A stretch of DNA of 64,000 nucleotides from Lithobates sylvaticus (Eukaryota > Chordata > Amphibia > Anura > Ranidae), in NCBI GenBank assembly GCA_028564925.1, contig CM053030.1, positions 379,437,833 to 379,501,832 of the forward strand, read 5' to 3'. The notes beneath the pieces are model-generated. The model was not told the DNA's origin, ran no database searches, and worked only from the letters and a program-made list of their open reading frames with translations. Each line of letters begins with the position of its first letter. The first letter of the stretch is position 1. Shown piece by piece: positions 11,090 through 21,718 of this stretch. The position numbers and the translations under genes were made by a program.

Positions 11090-11576
11090 CTCTGGCCTCT
11101 TCTCCTGTTCTTCTTCCGGGCTCCTCCACTATTTTCTTCCAGCTCTTTTACTAGCGGTGGCCCGGTCTCCTCCGTCCTTCTTCCCTCTTCTCTTCTTCGG
11201 ATGTTGACACGACGCTCTCTCACGTGGAAATGCCGTGTGCGAGGTGCGCGACAAGTTATATAGGCATGGGACTGGGTCACCGTGTGACATCACCCGGTGA
11301 CCTCCGCCCCTTATGACGTCACAGTCCCAGCATGCCCCGGGACTGTGATGTCATACGGGGCGGGGTCAACGGGTGACATCACCCGGTGACCCCGCTTAAT
11401 GCCTATATAACTCGTCGTGCACCTCGCACACGGCATTTCAGCGGGAGAGAGTGTCATGTGGAGATCGGTAAAAGAGAAGAGGGAAGAAGGACGGAGGAGA
11501 CCGGGCCATCGCTAGTAAAAGAGCTGGAAGAAGAGGCCAGAGAGCGGGAGAAGAACCAGGGACCGCCACGCCTAAT
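11090..11576. repeat. Large palindrome centred near 11333
   Basis: Arms about 11095-11330 and 11336-11550 are reverse complements. Near the centre, GTGACATCACCCGGTGACC and CAGTCCCAGCATGCCCCGGG read almost perfectly back, and a TATATA-type block (CCTATATAACT) occurs on both sides. Each arm carries an open frame leading outward: 10975-11280 on minus and 11386-11679 on plus. Both encode AYIT-RAPRTRHF and REEGRRTEETGP followed by LVKELEE. The left arm has an extra stretch near 11100-11140. Confidence 0.85.
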
Positions 11577-11814
11577 GGCCTGGTATGCTCTTGGAGGGGA
11601 ACCCATGCTGTTTTTTTATTTAAAATTTGGCGTGGAGTTCCCCCTCAAGATTCATACCAAACACACTGCCTGGTATTGACGGGGATCCAAGTCGGATCCC
11701 CGCACCAGTGTGAACCGGCCTCAATGTCAGCAATGCTTGTCGCTCATTGGGAGCTCGCTGGCTCCCGCGATGGGGCTCGCAGGGTGTCAATCGAGATTGA
11801 CACAATATTGCGGT
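11577..11814. repeat. Right flank of the palindrome
   Basis: GGGGAACCCATGC and GGCGTGGAGTTCCCC form a local hairpin around a T-rich loop near 11600-11645, then GACGGGGATCCAAGTCGGATC. This is the inverted partner of the sequence near 10620-10640 and makes the whole 10.6-11.7 kb block a nested inverted repeat. Confidence 0.5.
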
Positions 11815-12053
11815 CACTTTTATCTCATGCTTGCGAGTAGTTTTTAGTCTTTTTATCTTCTATAAGTTTATGCGGAATATGCACTAGGCTGGTGCGCCCT
11901 CTTTTCTTTCCATTTCTTAGAAATATCAAGGACAACCCCATGTCCTAGAGGGCAGCAAAGCCTGAAGCAATACCCCTGATGAAGTGGACCACCTCTCCCA
12001 CCTGCACCAGGCCATCATACTTATGCACAAGTGTGTTTTTTTGCTGTTTCATA

Positions 12054-12263
12054 TGTGATTGACAGCAGCCAATGACCCCCGCTTCTGTCCCCATGTCTAG
12101 TGAGCCAAGAGAGCTGCTGCTCTTGGACACAGCACTAGATTGAGATCAGGCTCGGGTAAGTATTTAGGGGGGCTGGGGGGGTTAGCAGAACACAGAAGGT
12201 TTTTTAATGTAATTCAGAGAATGCATTAAGGTAAAAAACATTTTGCCTTTACAACCACTTTAA
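12054..12263 (+). repeat. TACTTACCTG-type repeat, copy 2, right part
   Basis: Resumes with TGTGATTGACAGCAGCCAAT and ends with the hairpin GCATTAAGGTAAAAAAC and CCTTTACAACCACTTTAA (TTAA 12260-12263). Together with 8807-9096 it makes one copy, older than the insertion that splits it. Confidence 0.7.
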
Positions 12264-13061
12264 GACCTTCCTGCCCGACCTATAGCAGATTGACAGCCAG
12301 GCAGGCCTTTGTAGCTTCTGACTGGACTGATGTCCTTTCAAAAGGTGCTGCTCGTGTGGCCCAGCATCGGCATGATCTGTCACCGGCCATGTCCACTGGA
12401 CACAGCCAATGACTGATCAGTGTACCGGTTCGCTGCCAGTACCATGTGACCGCTGTGACCAATCACAGCAGATCATATGACAGTTGCAAACAATGGATGG
12501 CTTCCTTTCTTGCCATCCATTGTATACAATTGTGGTGTTAGCAGTGTTTGGTCAATGTGATCACATGGTACCGACAGGGCCAATCGCTGCCCATCTGTAC
12601 CATGTGATTCGCTCTGGCCAACCACAGTTAATCACAACAAAACAAACTGAATCAGTTTCATTCAGTAAAATGCTTGTTTATAGCTATGAAATTCACTGCT
12701 ATAGGCAATCAAAATGTGTAAAAAAAAAAAAAAAAAAATCCTGATTACTTCCCTAGGGCAATACAATGTTACTATGGTAACATTATGTTGCTCTGGTCAC
12801 AGTGTGTTAAAACAAATCGTAAATTTAAAAAAAAGAAAAAGAAAAAAAAATAGAATGTATTTTTTATTTTTTTTACGTCCCCCTCTTCCTTTTCTCTTTT
12901 GTATAGTGCTGGAGCTTACATAAGGGTGACCCCTCTAACATATGATCGGCAGGGCTGACAACACTGTGTGGGATTTCAATGCAGCAAAAGCAACATTGTC
13001 ATCCTACTGTGTGAAATTAGCAGCTGGCTAAATTTTTGGCTTGATCAACATTTTTTTTTTT
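12264..13061. repeat. Dispersed repeat with CACATGGTACC blocks and A/T tracts
   Basis: Starts at the shared TTAA with GACCTTCCTGCCCGACC. It has imperfect internal duplication: AATGGATGGCTTCC against GCCATCCATTG, and ACCATGTGA followed by CCAATCACAG and again TACCATGTGATTC. Poly-A at 12720-12738 and A/G-rich runs at 12822-12851 follow. The 86- and 69-residue frames span these tracts and are not credible. Confidence 0.45.
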
Positions 13062-13453
13062 TTAAAGCAGACCTTCAGTGATTTTTTCATTTATGAAATC
13101 TTCTGCCCTTGTTGTTTTAACATTTGTGTAGTAAAACATTTTTTTTCTGCCAGTAAATACCTTATACAGCCCACTTCCTGATTCTTGTCTGGTAATTAGT
13201 TTAGGCTTATGACATCATGCACAGCTCTCTCTCTCTCTCTGTCAGCAAGGAAATAAACAGGCAGCAGCTTCAGGTTGTCCACAGTAAAAATGGATGCAGC
13301 CAGACTTAGTGGAGGGAGATTTCTGCAGCATATTTGGCAAGCACAGAATCACAGTATATATAAAATAATATGCAAAGTGGTTGGAGGGAAGCTTCAGAAT
13401 GGCAAAGATGTTTTAAATACAGATTATGTGAGCAGGCTGTAATTCCTCTTTAA
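13062..13453. mobile_element. TTAA-bounded element, 392 bp
   Basis: TTAAAGCAGACCTTCAGTG at the left and CTGTAATTCCTCTTTAA at the right. An inverted relative occupies 25271-25749, with shared blocks CTTCTGCCCTTGTTGTTTTA, TACCTTATACAGCCCACTTC, GGTAATTAG and GATGTCAT. Its right TTAA is shared with the next element. Confidence 0.75.
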
Positions 13454-14036
13454 AGTGGTTGTTAAGCCACTCTAACCTGTATACACCATCAGCCCTGCCT
13501 CCTATTGTAGTATCCCCCTCTGTGTGTAATTTATAAAAATAAATGCTGCAAATACCTAATTTCACTGCCGAGATTGCGATCACATGACTGGCCAGCTTTC
13601 TCCTTTTCTCCTCTGAGAGTTGCAGTTAAATCATTCACAGAGGGGGACACTGCAATAAGAGGGGATTGCTGATGGTGTATACAGGTTAGTGTTATGAGAG
13701 CAGCAGGAGGGGGGAGGGGGGGGGCGGCTCACACACAGACACAGTGGGGAGGGGGGCGGGGGAGGACGACACAGGAGCAGAGAGGAATGCAGATAGCAGG
13801 CTGCTGATGACAGAGGCATGTAAACTGACCATGGTGTCTGGTCTGAGCAGCCATGATACACGGTGGTCAGTTTACAGAGGGGTGGGGAGAAACTGGCAGG
13901 AACAGCCAGGTTTTTTAGGTGTTACAGAGGACCAAATGACACAGGACAAGCACCGTGTCATATATGCTTTATATATGCTTTAAAGGAGCAGGATCCATTT
14001 TTTTTGGGGGGGGGGGGGGGGTTACAAACACTTTAA
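13450..14036. mobile_element. TTAA-bounded element, 587 bp, sharing a TTAA with its neighbour
   Basis: TTAAAGTGGTTGTTAAG at the left; GGTTACAAACACTTTAA at the right. These are imperfect inverted ends. Internal mirrored blocks: CTAACCTGTATACACCATCA near 13473 and GATGGTGTATACAGGTTAG near 13670. G-rich runs produce the frames near 13631-13983. Confidence 0.7.
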
Positions 14037-14209
14037 TTAAGAAACATAACATGGGAATAAGTGCATTTATTGGAGAACTGTGCTAAATAGTTTCTTTTTT
14101 TTTTAGATTTTTCATCAACACTTTCATTTTTACTTTGCACAAAGTTCTCTATAAATGGCATACTTTTTTAGTGGCGCATCTGATAAAGAGACAGCACCTC
14201 TAAAATATT

Positions 14210-15559
14210 AAAGTGTAAGTTCACCTTTACAGAAAATCTGCAAGATTATATTACACTGGACCCTGGACCCCCTCCTCACCCCCCCCTCCCCGGTCCCACT
14301 GTCCCGCAATCCCCTGCTGTCAGGCACCGGAACGCCACTTCACCAATCCGGGGATTTAAAATCCTTCTGGCTTTCTCTCCTTGTCCATGTGATGGTGCTG
14401 ACCAATTAGAATGCCTCTTGCTTGTACATGCTAAGAGGTACAGATGGGGGATTAAGCTGCAGGAACTTCAAATCTTCGGAACAGTGAAGCAGCTTCCCAG
14501 TGCCTGACAGCGAGGTATCGCGGGACTCTGGTACAGCTGGACTGGGGGGATGAAGAGGGAGTCCAGTGTAAGGTCACCTTACAGATTTTCTTTAACCACT
14601 TAAGGACCGCCTCCTGCACATTTACGTCAGCAAAATGGCAAAGTGGGTCACGCGCTCGCAGCCACCGGTCCTGAGCTCCGTGACCATGGCCGCGGGACCC
14701 ATGGACCGATCGCCGCCGGTGTCCCGGATCGGGTCACAGAGCTGAAGAACGGGGAGAGGTAAGTGTAAACAAACCTCTCCTTGTGCTTCCTAGTGAGACT
14801 GTCACTGATCGTCTGTTCCCTTTCATAGGGAAAGACGATCAGTGATGTCACACGCCAAGCCATGCCCCCCTACAGTAAAAAAAAAAACACACAGGTCACA
14901 CTTAACCCCTCCCCGCCCCCTAGTGGTTAACCCCTTCACTGCCAATGACATTTTTACAGTGATCAATGCATTTTTAATCGCACTGATCGCTGTATTAATG
15001 CCAATGGTCCCAAAAATGTGTCAAAATTGTCCGACGTGTCTGCCATAATTTCGCAGTCACAATAAAAATCGCTGGTCGCCGCCATTACTAGTAAAAACAA
15101 AATATTAATAAAAATGCCGTAAAACTATCCCCTATTTTGTAAACGCTATAACTTTTGCGCAAACCAATCAATAAACGCTTATTGCGATATTTTTTTTACC
15201 AAAAATAAGTAGAAGAATACGTATCGGCCTAAACTGAGGAAAAAAAAAATGTTTTTTATATATATTTTTTGGGGATATTTATTATAGCAAAAAGTAAAAA
15301 ATATTGCATTATTTTCAAAATTGTCGCTCTATTTTTGTTTATAGCGCAAAAAATAAAGACCGCAGAGGTGATCAAATGCCACCAAAAGAAAGCTCTATTT
15401 GTGGGAAAAAAAGGACATCAATTTTGTTTGGGAGCCATGTCGCACGACCGCGCAATTGTCATTTAAAACGACGCAGTGCCGAATCGCAAAAAGGGGCCTG
15501 GTTCTTTAGCTGCAAATTGGTCCGGGGCTTAAGTGGTTAAAGGTGAACTGACACTTTAA
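14210..15559. mobile_element. TTAA-bounded outer element split by a 1-kb repeat
   Basis: Left end TTAAAGTGTAAGTTCACC, then TTTACAGAAAATCTG. The right end reads CTTACAGATTTTC, then the inserted 1-kb repeat, then AGGTGAACTGACACTTTAA. With the insert and one TTAA left out, the right end is the reverse complement of the left end with few mismatches. The remainder is about 400 bp and has mirrored CGGTCCCACTG-type blocks. Confidence 0.85.
14592..15540 (-). mobile_element. 1-kb TTAACCACTT repeat, copy B, nested
   Basis: Bounded by TTAA at 14592-14595 and 15537-15540, with ends CCACTTAAGGACC and GGGGCTTAAGTGG, so the terminal 9 bp are inverted repeats. It has the full set of blocks in reverse order relative to copy A. 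It sits in the right terminal repeat of the element at 14210-15559 and has duplicated that element's TTAA. Confidence 0.9.
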
Positions 15560-15751
15560 GCTATACCCTTTATGGAATGTAATACAACCTGAAACATGTT
15601 CCTTTCAATTGTAAGTAGCCTTGCTTGCTGGTCTTGTTAATATTGCATGTGTGGCATGAAATGGTTATCGTGACTGGCATCCATATCAATGGAAAGTAAT
15701 CTTACTCAAGTCCAGGTTTGCAGAAATTGTACCAGATGGCACCTACGAATA

Positions 15752-15916
15752 CAATGGGGTTGATTTACTAATACCAGGTGCATAGAAACCAATCAACTTC
15801 CATTTTTTTTTTTGTCTAAGCTTAATTGAACAAGCTGAAGTTAGACGCTGATTGGCTACCATACACAGCTGCACCAGATTTTGCACTCTCCCGTTTTAGT
15901 AAATCAACCCCATTGT
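15752..15916. mobile_element. Foldback MITE with GGGGTTGATTTACTA ends
   Basis: GGGGTTGATTTACTA at the left and TAGTAAATCAACCCC at the right. The interior mirrors itself: AAACCAATCAACTTCC against GCTGATTGGCTACC around a T-rich loop and AAGCTTAATTGAACAAGCTG. The whole could form one long hairpin. A relative is at 24693-24880. Confidence 0.85.
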
Positions 15917-16012
15917 CTTTAAATAAAATAAATGCTTACATTCCCCAAGCATGTATACATATAAATCCCAAAGCAGTTACGCTGTGTAAATAATACATGA
16001 AATTAGTATTCA

Positions 16013-16460
16013 TTAAAGGAGAGATGTACAGCCAAAGCTCGTTTGGCTGTACTTCTCCTGTGGATCACAGGAGTGCAGTCCGTTTTGCACTCCTGTGACC
16101 CGTTTTCAGCAGAGAGCAGGCTGAAGTCACAGAAGTTGGTCCAGGCACCATGTCATCCCCACAATGAAGTCTGGATTCACCAGATCCCTGGACCGACACC
16201 TGGCTCAGCCCCTCAGCAGGCCGCTGAGAGCCTGAGCCGGTCGCCCCCGCCCCCTAAACAACCCAACGCTCCAATGAGCAAGGAGGTAGCAGAGAAGAGA
16301 GCTGTTACTGACAGTCTACAGCTCCTTACTTGGGGAGCTGTGGGAAACGAGCGATCGGCCGTGTTCGATCGCTCGGTTCTCGTGTAGAGGCGACGTGGGA
16401 CAGATGCACCCACCTAGGTAAGTATGAATCTTTATAAAAAAAAACATACTTCTCTTTTAA
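16013..16460. mobile_element. TTAA-bounded element, 448 bp
   Basis: TTAAAGGAGAGATGTACAG at the left and CATACTTCTCTTTTAA at the right; the terminal 10-14 bp are imperfect inverted repeats. Inner hairpins: CCAAAGCTCGTTTGGCTGTA and GAGCGATCGGCC with GATCGCTCGGTTC. The 114-residue plus frame has no recognisable domain. Confidence 0.7.
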
Positions 16461-16548
16461 TGTTCACCATGAATAAGTCCATATACAGTTTGAAGTCCAG
16501 TAATATATGAAACAAATATATAAAGTTCACAAAATTGTGCCTTGTGAT

Positions 16549-17016
16549 TTAAAGCGGAGTTCCGTCATTTTTTTTTCATTTTTTTTCAGCGGCTGACTTT
16601 TTAAATATGGACACTTACCTGTCCAGGGCGCCCGCGATGTCGGCACCCGAAGCCGAACTATCTCTTGGCTGTTGGGTGCTGCCACCGCCATCCTCGGTAA
16701 GGGAATCAGGAAGTGAAGCCTTGCGACTTCACTTCCGGGTTCCCTACTGTGCATGCGCGACTCGCTCTGCGCTATCCCACTGGTCCCTGCTGTTTTCTGG
16801 GACCCGTGTGTCTCCAAGAATACAGGGGGGGGGGGGGGGGGTTGTAAGTGCCGTAGATACCCGCGGGTGGCTCGGGTATCTATGCCCGGAAGTGGGAGCC
16901 AAATACCTGTATTAGATAGGTATCTGCTCCCCCCTCCCCCCTGAAAGGTGCCAAATGTGACACCGGAGGGGGGGAGGAATGCGGAAGTTCCATTTTTGGG
17001 TGGAACTCCGCTTTAA
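16549..17016. mobile_element. TTAA-bounded element with perfect 15-bp ends
   Basis: TTAAAGCGGAGTTCC at the left and its exact reverse complement at the right (17002-17016). Inside: GGACACTTACCTGTCCAGG, GCGCCCGCGATGTCGG, CTTCACTTCC, CCTACTGTGCATGCGCGA, a G-run, CAAATACCTGTATTAGATAG. It shares its design with 5992-6453. Frames inside come from GC richness. Confidence 0.85.
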
Positions 17017-17046
17017 GTGTTGACAGCAAGTATCCATCCATTCTTT

Positions 17047-17474
17047 TAGGCTACTTTCACACTGAAATCGCCCGGCGTTAGCGGTAAAGCGACACTAGTT
17101 TTAGCGGCGCTTTACTGTTGTTTTAGTGGTGCTTTTAACCCCCGCTAGTGGCCGAAGAAAGAATTAAAAGCGCCCGTGTTGCGGCGCAAGCACTTTGCAG
17201 GTGCTTCAACATCGCTGCAAAAGCAGTTTGCAGGCGCTTCGGCATTGCTGCCCATTCATTTCAATAGGCAGGGGCAGTTTAGGAACGCTGTATACAGCGC
17301 TCCCAAACCACCCCAAAGATTCTGCTTGCAGGACTTTTTCAAACGTCCCACAAGTGCACAGCCCCAGTGTGAAAGCACTCAGGCTTTCACACTGTGGAGG
17401 CATGGAAGGTGTTTTTCAGGCACTATTTCTAGCGATAAAATGCCTGGAAAATGCCTCAGTGTGAAAGTAGCCTA
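17047..17474. mobile_element. MITE with TAGGCTACTTTCACACTGA ends
   Basis: The left end TAGGCTACTTTCACACTGA and right end TCAGTGTGAAAGTAGCCTA are perfect inverted repeats. The interior is rich in GGCGCTT/AAGCGCC blocks that mirror each other, which explains overlapping frames on both strands. Confidence 0.85.
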
Positions 17475-18789
17475 AGAAAGCCAAACTTAATGTGATCAGT
17501 GAGCCCACCACCTCAGCACACCCAGCTTCTTATGAGAGAAAAAGGCGAACTTCCGGCTGAGTTTGCTGCAACAAAGTCAGCGGGTTCCTGTCAAAACCAG
17601 GTTTTGCCAGATGGGGCAGCGGAGGAGGAAGGAGGCAAACAAGCAGCGTTTCCCTTTTGGGTGGTATGCATGCAATGCGCATACACTGTTTGTAACACAA
17701 TCTGTGCATAGGGGATGTCAGTCACAGGAATCTCTCCCCCCATTCACAGACCACAGATTGTGTTACAAGCAGTTTAATCAATGAAATAACTTTTCTCAAT
17801 AGAGGAGAATGAAGGATATGGCATGTCCCCATTGGGCCATCTGCATTGCTGTTCTGCCTGAAGACCCAAACCTGTTAACCATTGCAGCAGTAAAATTTTA
17901 GAGACAGGAAGAGGACAGGCATCCCTGCAGTAAAGATTTTTCAAAAACCAGCTGTCCGCACAACGTGAGACATCCCTCATTACAGCTACTGTTAGTGATT
18001 TGACTAAAGCTGTAGGATTTTTTTTTTTAATGTTTTTCATTTATTTTTTTTAGCTAAACCTCAGCTTCAAGCTGACTGCTTTTATTGAGGTAATGCAGTG
18101 CATTGGATCACTGGCAGAACAGGAGAATGGAGATTTTGCAGCAGTGTTTCCAGAAAAGTAGATCATGGAAGGAAGTGTGATTTATACTTGCTTTCCCAAA
18201 CAGTGCTGAGTAACTCTTCCTGGAGTTCCCCTTTATTGATAAAGAATTAGCATACTACTGTAAATTATTTAATTAATATGTAAATAATCTTATCCAAATG
18301 CATGGAAAGTAGCCACGTTCATTTTATTTTCTCGTGATGCACGTTCTCTTTTGTTCTTCATATAGTTTTTATTGGACATTATTCCTTTTGAAGTTGTCGT
18401 ATTTTTCATTTGTTGAAGTTGTATTGCCCTTGTTACAGCTGTAAAATTCACTGCTGCAGCTGACTTGCAGTTTTTATTCTTTTTACAACATTTTGTTGTA
18501 CAATAGAGGCTGAATAAAATACTGCAAAGTTTCACTTGTGTGGTAATTTGTAAATAAAAAATCAAATTGCACAGGCCAGAGTGTTTATTGCCACCTTCCC
18601 TATGAGCTGTGTTCTTTTTCTGCCAAATTCTGCCAAAAGATGGTGCAAGGGCAAAGGTGCTGTCAGTAGAATGATATGCTATAAAGAACGCACAAACAGT
18701 GCATCTGCATGGCGTCCATAATAACAACACACTGTTTCGACATATTGCAATAAGATACATTTGTGAGGACATGTAAGTCCCTATGAATA
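17475..18789. other. Repeat debris, then single-copy-looking DNA
   Basis: 17480-17790 has a mirrored TTTGTAACACAATCTGTGC / CAGATTGTGTTACAAGC pair, so another small foldback. 17800-18790 lacks paired ends. A 219-residue minus frame (18290-18949) crosses into the next repeat and has no domain, so I do not accept it. Confidence 0.35.
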
Positions 18790-19192
18790 AAAAGCAGTTG
18801 TAAAGGCTGGATTTTTTTTTTAATAAAATGGCAAACATGTTATACTTACCTTCTTTGTGCAGTGGTAGTGCGCAGAGCGGCCACAAACCTCCTCTTCTGG
18901 GGTCTCCTGCCGTCGATCTTGGCTCCTCTTCTTCTGTCTCTGACACCATAGCAAAATGCTTGCTTTAGGCAGACTTCCGGGCTTCCTTCCGAGCTGGGCT
19001 GTGTGCATCCATAGACACACACAGTGCAGCTCTGCCCTGCCACCTGCTCCCTCCTTACAAGATTTGATTGAAAGCAGCAGGAGACAATGGCTCCTGCTGC
19101 TGCCTCTGTGCCTGTAAGGAGAGGAAGAGAGGAAAGCACTGCTGCAAATTGGCAAATCTCTGGATCGAGATAGGACTTGTAAGTATATAGGG

Positions 19193-19601
19193 CAGGGGTG
19201 CCCAACCAGTGGCCCGGGGGCCACATGTGGCCCGCGGAGCCCTCTGATGTGGCCCGCGACCTCCTGGTCTGGGATGGAATAGAATAGAATACTGTTATTA
19301 ATAGTAAGTATATTACTAAAATCACAGTGTATATACAGGCATATCTGTTCTGCAGTGGTTACTGGGCTGCTTTCAAATTGATCCACAGGTGCAGAGCAGC
19401 GCACCTGAGGGTTACCTGCACTGAGCCATAGGCCCCTTTCACACGGTCAGTCTGACCAAATTGGACCCTCCATTCACCTCTAAGGAGTGGGCTCTATATA
19501 GTAGAGTGGGCTGCCATGCACCCGCTCCGCTCATTGCGGCCCGCGACCGGTTACCAAGTCGCTTAGGTGGCCCTCGCTCTTCAAAAGGTTGGGCACCCCT
19601 G
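19193..19601. mobile_element. hAT MITE with 8-bp target duplication
   Basis: CAGGGGTGCCCAACC at the left, GGTTGGGCACCCCTG at the right, flanked by ATATAGGG at 19185-19192 and 19602-19609. This is the standard hAT signature (8-bp duplication, CAGGGG-type ends). The interior has GTGGCCCGCG blocks and the segment shared with 268-697. A short AGGCCCCTTTCACACGG block at about 19431 hints at a further old insertion. No transposase. Confidence 0.9.
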
Positions 19602-20304
19602 ATATAGGGGGTGAAGGGGCGATACAAATACTGGTGAGGTTGCACCAATACCGGTATCAATGCCAATATTGAGAGTTTTCACAAGTACTCTTACATGAAA
19701 CCGATTACCTTTTGTGGTGCAATGTAAGTCCATATAAAATGAATGGGCTCAAATTGCACTGCAAAGAATCGCATGCGATTTGAACAGGAATGCAAAACAA
19801 AACCAAAGAAAATTCCCAGCTCCACTTGCCAGCCAATCTGCTACCAACCAAATTATCTTGTCTAACAGTTTGCGTTAAAAAACAGGGTTTAGTTAGCACA
19901 CATTTGCAAATAGAGTGCATTCGGAAAGTATTCGCAACTCTTCGATTTTCCACAATTTGTTATGTTACAGCCATATTCCAAAATAGATTAACTTCATTAT
20001 TTTGCTCAAAATTCTACAAACAATACCCCATAATGACAACATGAAAGAAGTTTGTTGAAATCTTTGCAAATTTGTTAAAAAATAAAAAAAATACCATGTA
20101 CATAAGTATTCACAACCTTTGCAATGACACTTAAAATTGAGCTCAGATGCATCTTGTTTCCATTGATCATCGTTGAGATATTTCTACAACTTGATTGGAG
20201 TCCACCTGTGGTAAATTCAGTTGATTGGACATGATTTGAAAAGGCACACACCTGTCTATATAAGGTCCCACAGTTACCAGTGCATGTCAGAGCACAAACT
20301 AAGC

Positions 20305-21160
20305 CATGAAGTCCAAGGAATTGTCTGTAGACCTCCGAGACAGAATTGTATCGAGGCACAGATCTGAGGAAGGGTACAGAAAACTTTCTGCAGCATTGAA
20401 GGTCCCAATGAGCACAGTGGCTTCCATCATCCATAAATGCGGCACTCCACCAATCAGGCCTGTATGGTAGAGTGACCAGACGGAAGCCACTCCACACCTG
20501 GAGTTTGCCAAAAGGCACCTGAAGGACTCTGACCATGAGAAAAAAAAATTCTCTGATCTGATGAAACAAAGATTGAACTGTTTGGCCTGAATGGCAAGCG
20601 GCATGTCTGGAGTAAACCAGGCACCGCTCATCACCTGGCCAATACCATCCCTACAGTGAAGTATGGTGGTTGCAGCACCATGCTGTGGGGTTGTTTTTCA
20701 TGGGAAGGAGCTGGGAGACTAGTCAGGATCGATGGAAAGATGAATGCAGCAATGTACAGAGACATCCTTAATGAAAACCTGCTCCAGAGCGCGTTGGACC
20801 TCAGACTCGGGCGAAGGTTAATTTTCCAACAGGAAAAGGACCCTAAGCACACAGCCAAGATAATAATGGAGTGGCTATGGGACAACTTTGTGAATGTCGT
20901 TGAGTAGCCCAGAGTTGAACCCGATTGAACATCTCTGGAGAGATCTGAAAATGGCTGTGCACCGACGCTCCCCATCCAACCTGATGGAACTTGAGAGGTC
21001 CTGCAAAGAAGAATGGGAGAAACTGCCCAAAAATAGGTGTGCCAAGCTTTCAGCATCATACTCAAATAGACTTGAGGCTGTAATTGCTGCCAAAGGTGCT
21101 TCAACAAAGTATTGCACAAAGGCAGGGAATCTCATGTACCTGGGATTTTTTTATTTTTAA
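20305..21160 (+). pseudogene. Tc1-family transposase, degenerate
   Basis: Begins ATG at 20305 with a helix-turn-helix region reading KSKELSVDLRDRIVSRHRS, then GYRKLSAALKVP and STVASIIHK. After about 50 codons the reading jumps to CGTPPIRPVW, so the rest of the DNA-binding half is missing compared with a typical ~340-residue Tc1 transposase. Later parts are recognisable: NAAMYRDILNENLL, then QQEKDPKHTAK (the second catalytic Asp of QQDND is changed), then PELNPIEHLWRDLK with DDE-domain spacing, ending GASTKY. Stops and frame changes separate these blocks, notably a TAG after VNVVE. It is not functional. Confidence 0.88.
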
Positions 21161-21279
21161 AAATGTGCCAAGATTTCAAACAAACTTCTTTAATGTTGTC
21201 ATTATGGGGTATTGTTTGTAGAATTTTGAGGAAAATAATAAATTTGAATCCATTTTGGAATAAGGCTTTAACATAACAA

Positions 21280-21717
21280 TGAAAATAAATATACCGCGCT
21301 AAAAAGGAGGAGGGGGGAGGGGGGGGGGAACCTAACCAAAAAGGCTGCTGCTAGAAGTGGGATACTCACACATAAAGCTTAGGGGATTGGATAAAGCTGC
21401 GCCAATACAAGTAAAATGTTTAAATACAAGGGGTTAAAATGACACAATTTTTTTTTATAAACAATGAACTGTGGCCATGGAGGAGCACACAGAATTGGCT
21501 GTATAATAAAGTTCAGTGGTAGCTAAAATAGTCCAGATCAGAAATCTTAATGTTCTTTGCATCATAATCTTGTTAGATCCTGAATTCTGGTTTGTGAGGA
21601 TACAGGATAGTCACGGTGGTGGTTTTTCTTGTGTTGCAAATTTGTCTGTCACTGGAAACCAGAATTCAGGATCTAACAAGATTATGATGCAAAGAACATA
21701 AAGATTTCTGATCTGGA
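21280..21717. mobile_element. Insertion with 14-bp target duplication and terminal hairpin
   Basis: CTTTAACATAACAA occurs at 21266-21279 and 21718-21731, and a Tc1 end without the insert would carry it once. The insert starts TGAAAATAAATATACCGCGC and ends with a hairpin (about 21531-21718). A duplication this long suggests retroposition or another staggered-break process. Unit type not recognised. Confidence 0.7.
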
Positions 21718-21718
21718 C
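21531..21718. repeat. Long hairpin, ~60-bp arms
   Basis: GTCCAGATCAGAAATCTTAA at the left pairs with TAAAGATTTCTGATCTGGAC at the right; TTCTTTGCATCATAATCTTG continues the match. The arms are about 60 bp with one or two mismatches and a loop of about 70 bp. As a result both strands encode VQIRNL-VLCIIILLDPEFWF. Confidence 0.9.

Larger units (their letters stand above)
9097..12053. mobile_element. ~2.96-kb composite insertion with 13-bp target duplication
   Basis: Flanked by direct repeats TGTGATTGACAGC (9084-9096 and 12054-12066). Just inside, 9097-9190 and about 11815-11910 are inverted copies (GCACCAGCCTAGTGCA, AAGATAAAA, CAAGCATGAGATAAAAGT). Between them lie a full 1-kb TTAA repeat, a foldback and a large palindrome. 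The long duplication is more like a retroposon or recombinogenic foldback than a cut-and-paste element with TA or TTAA sites. I do not recognise the family. Confidence 0.6.

Noticed and set aside
14592-15540. Frames within the 1-kb repeats (for example 15269-15466, 36569-36910, 60685-61020)
   Set aside because: The same frames recur in every copy because the DNA is repeated. There are no domains, and copies differ by indels that do not respect a frame.
18290-18949. 219-residue minus-strand frame
   Set aside because: It crosses from single-copy DNA into a dispersed repeat, has no domain or convincing codon pattern, and has no splice or start context worth reporting.
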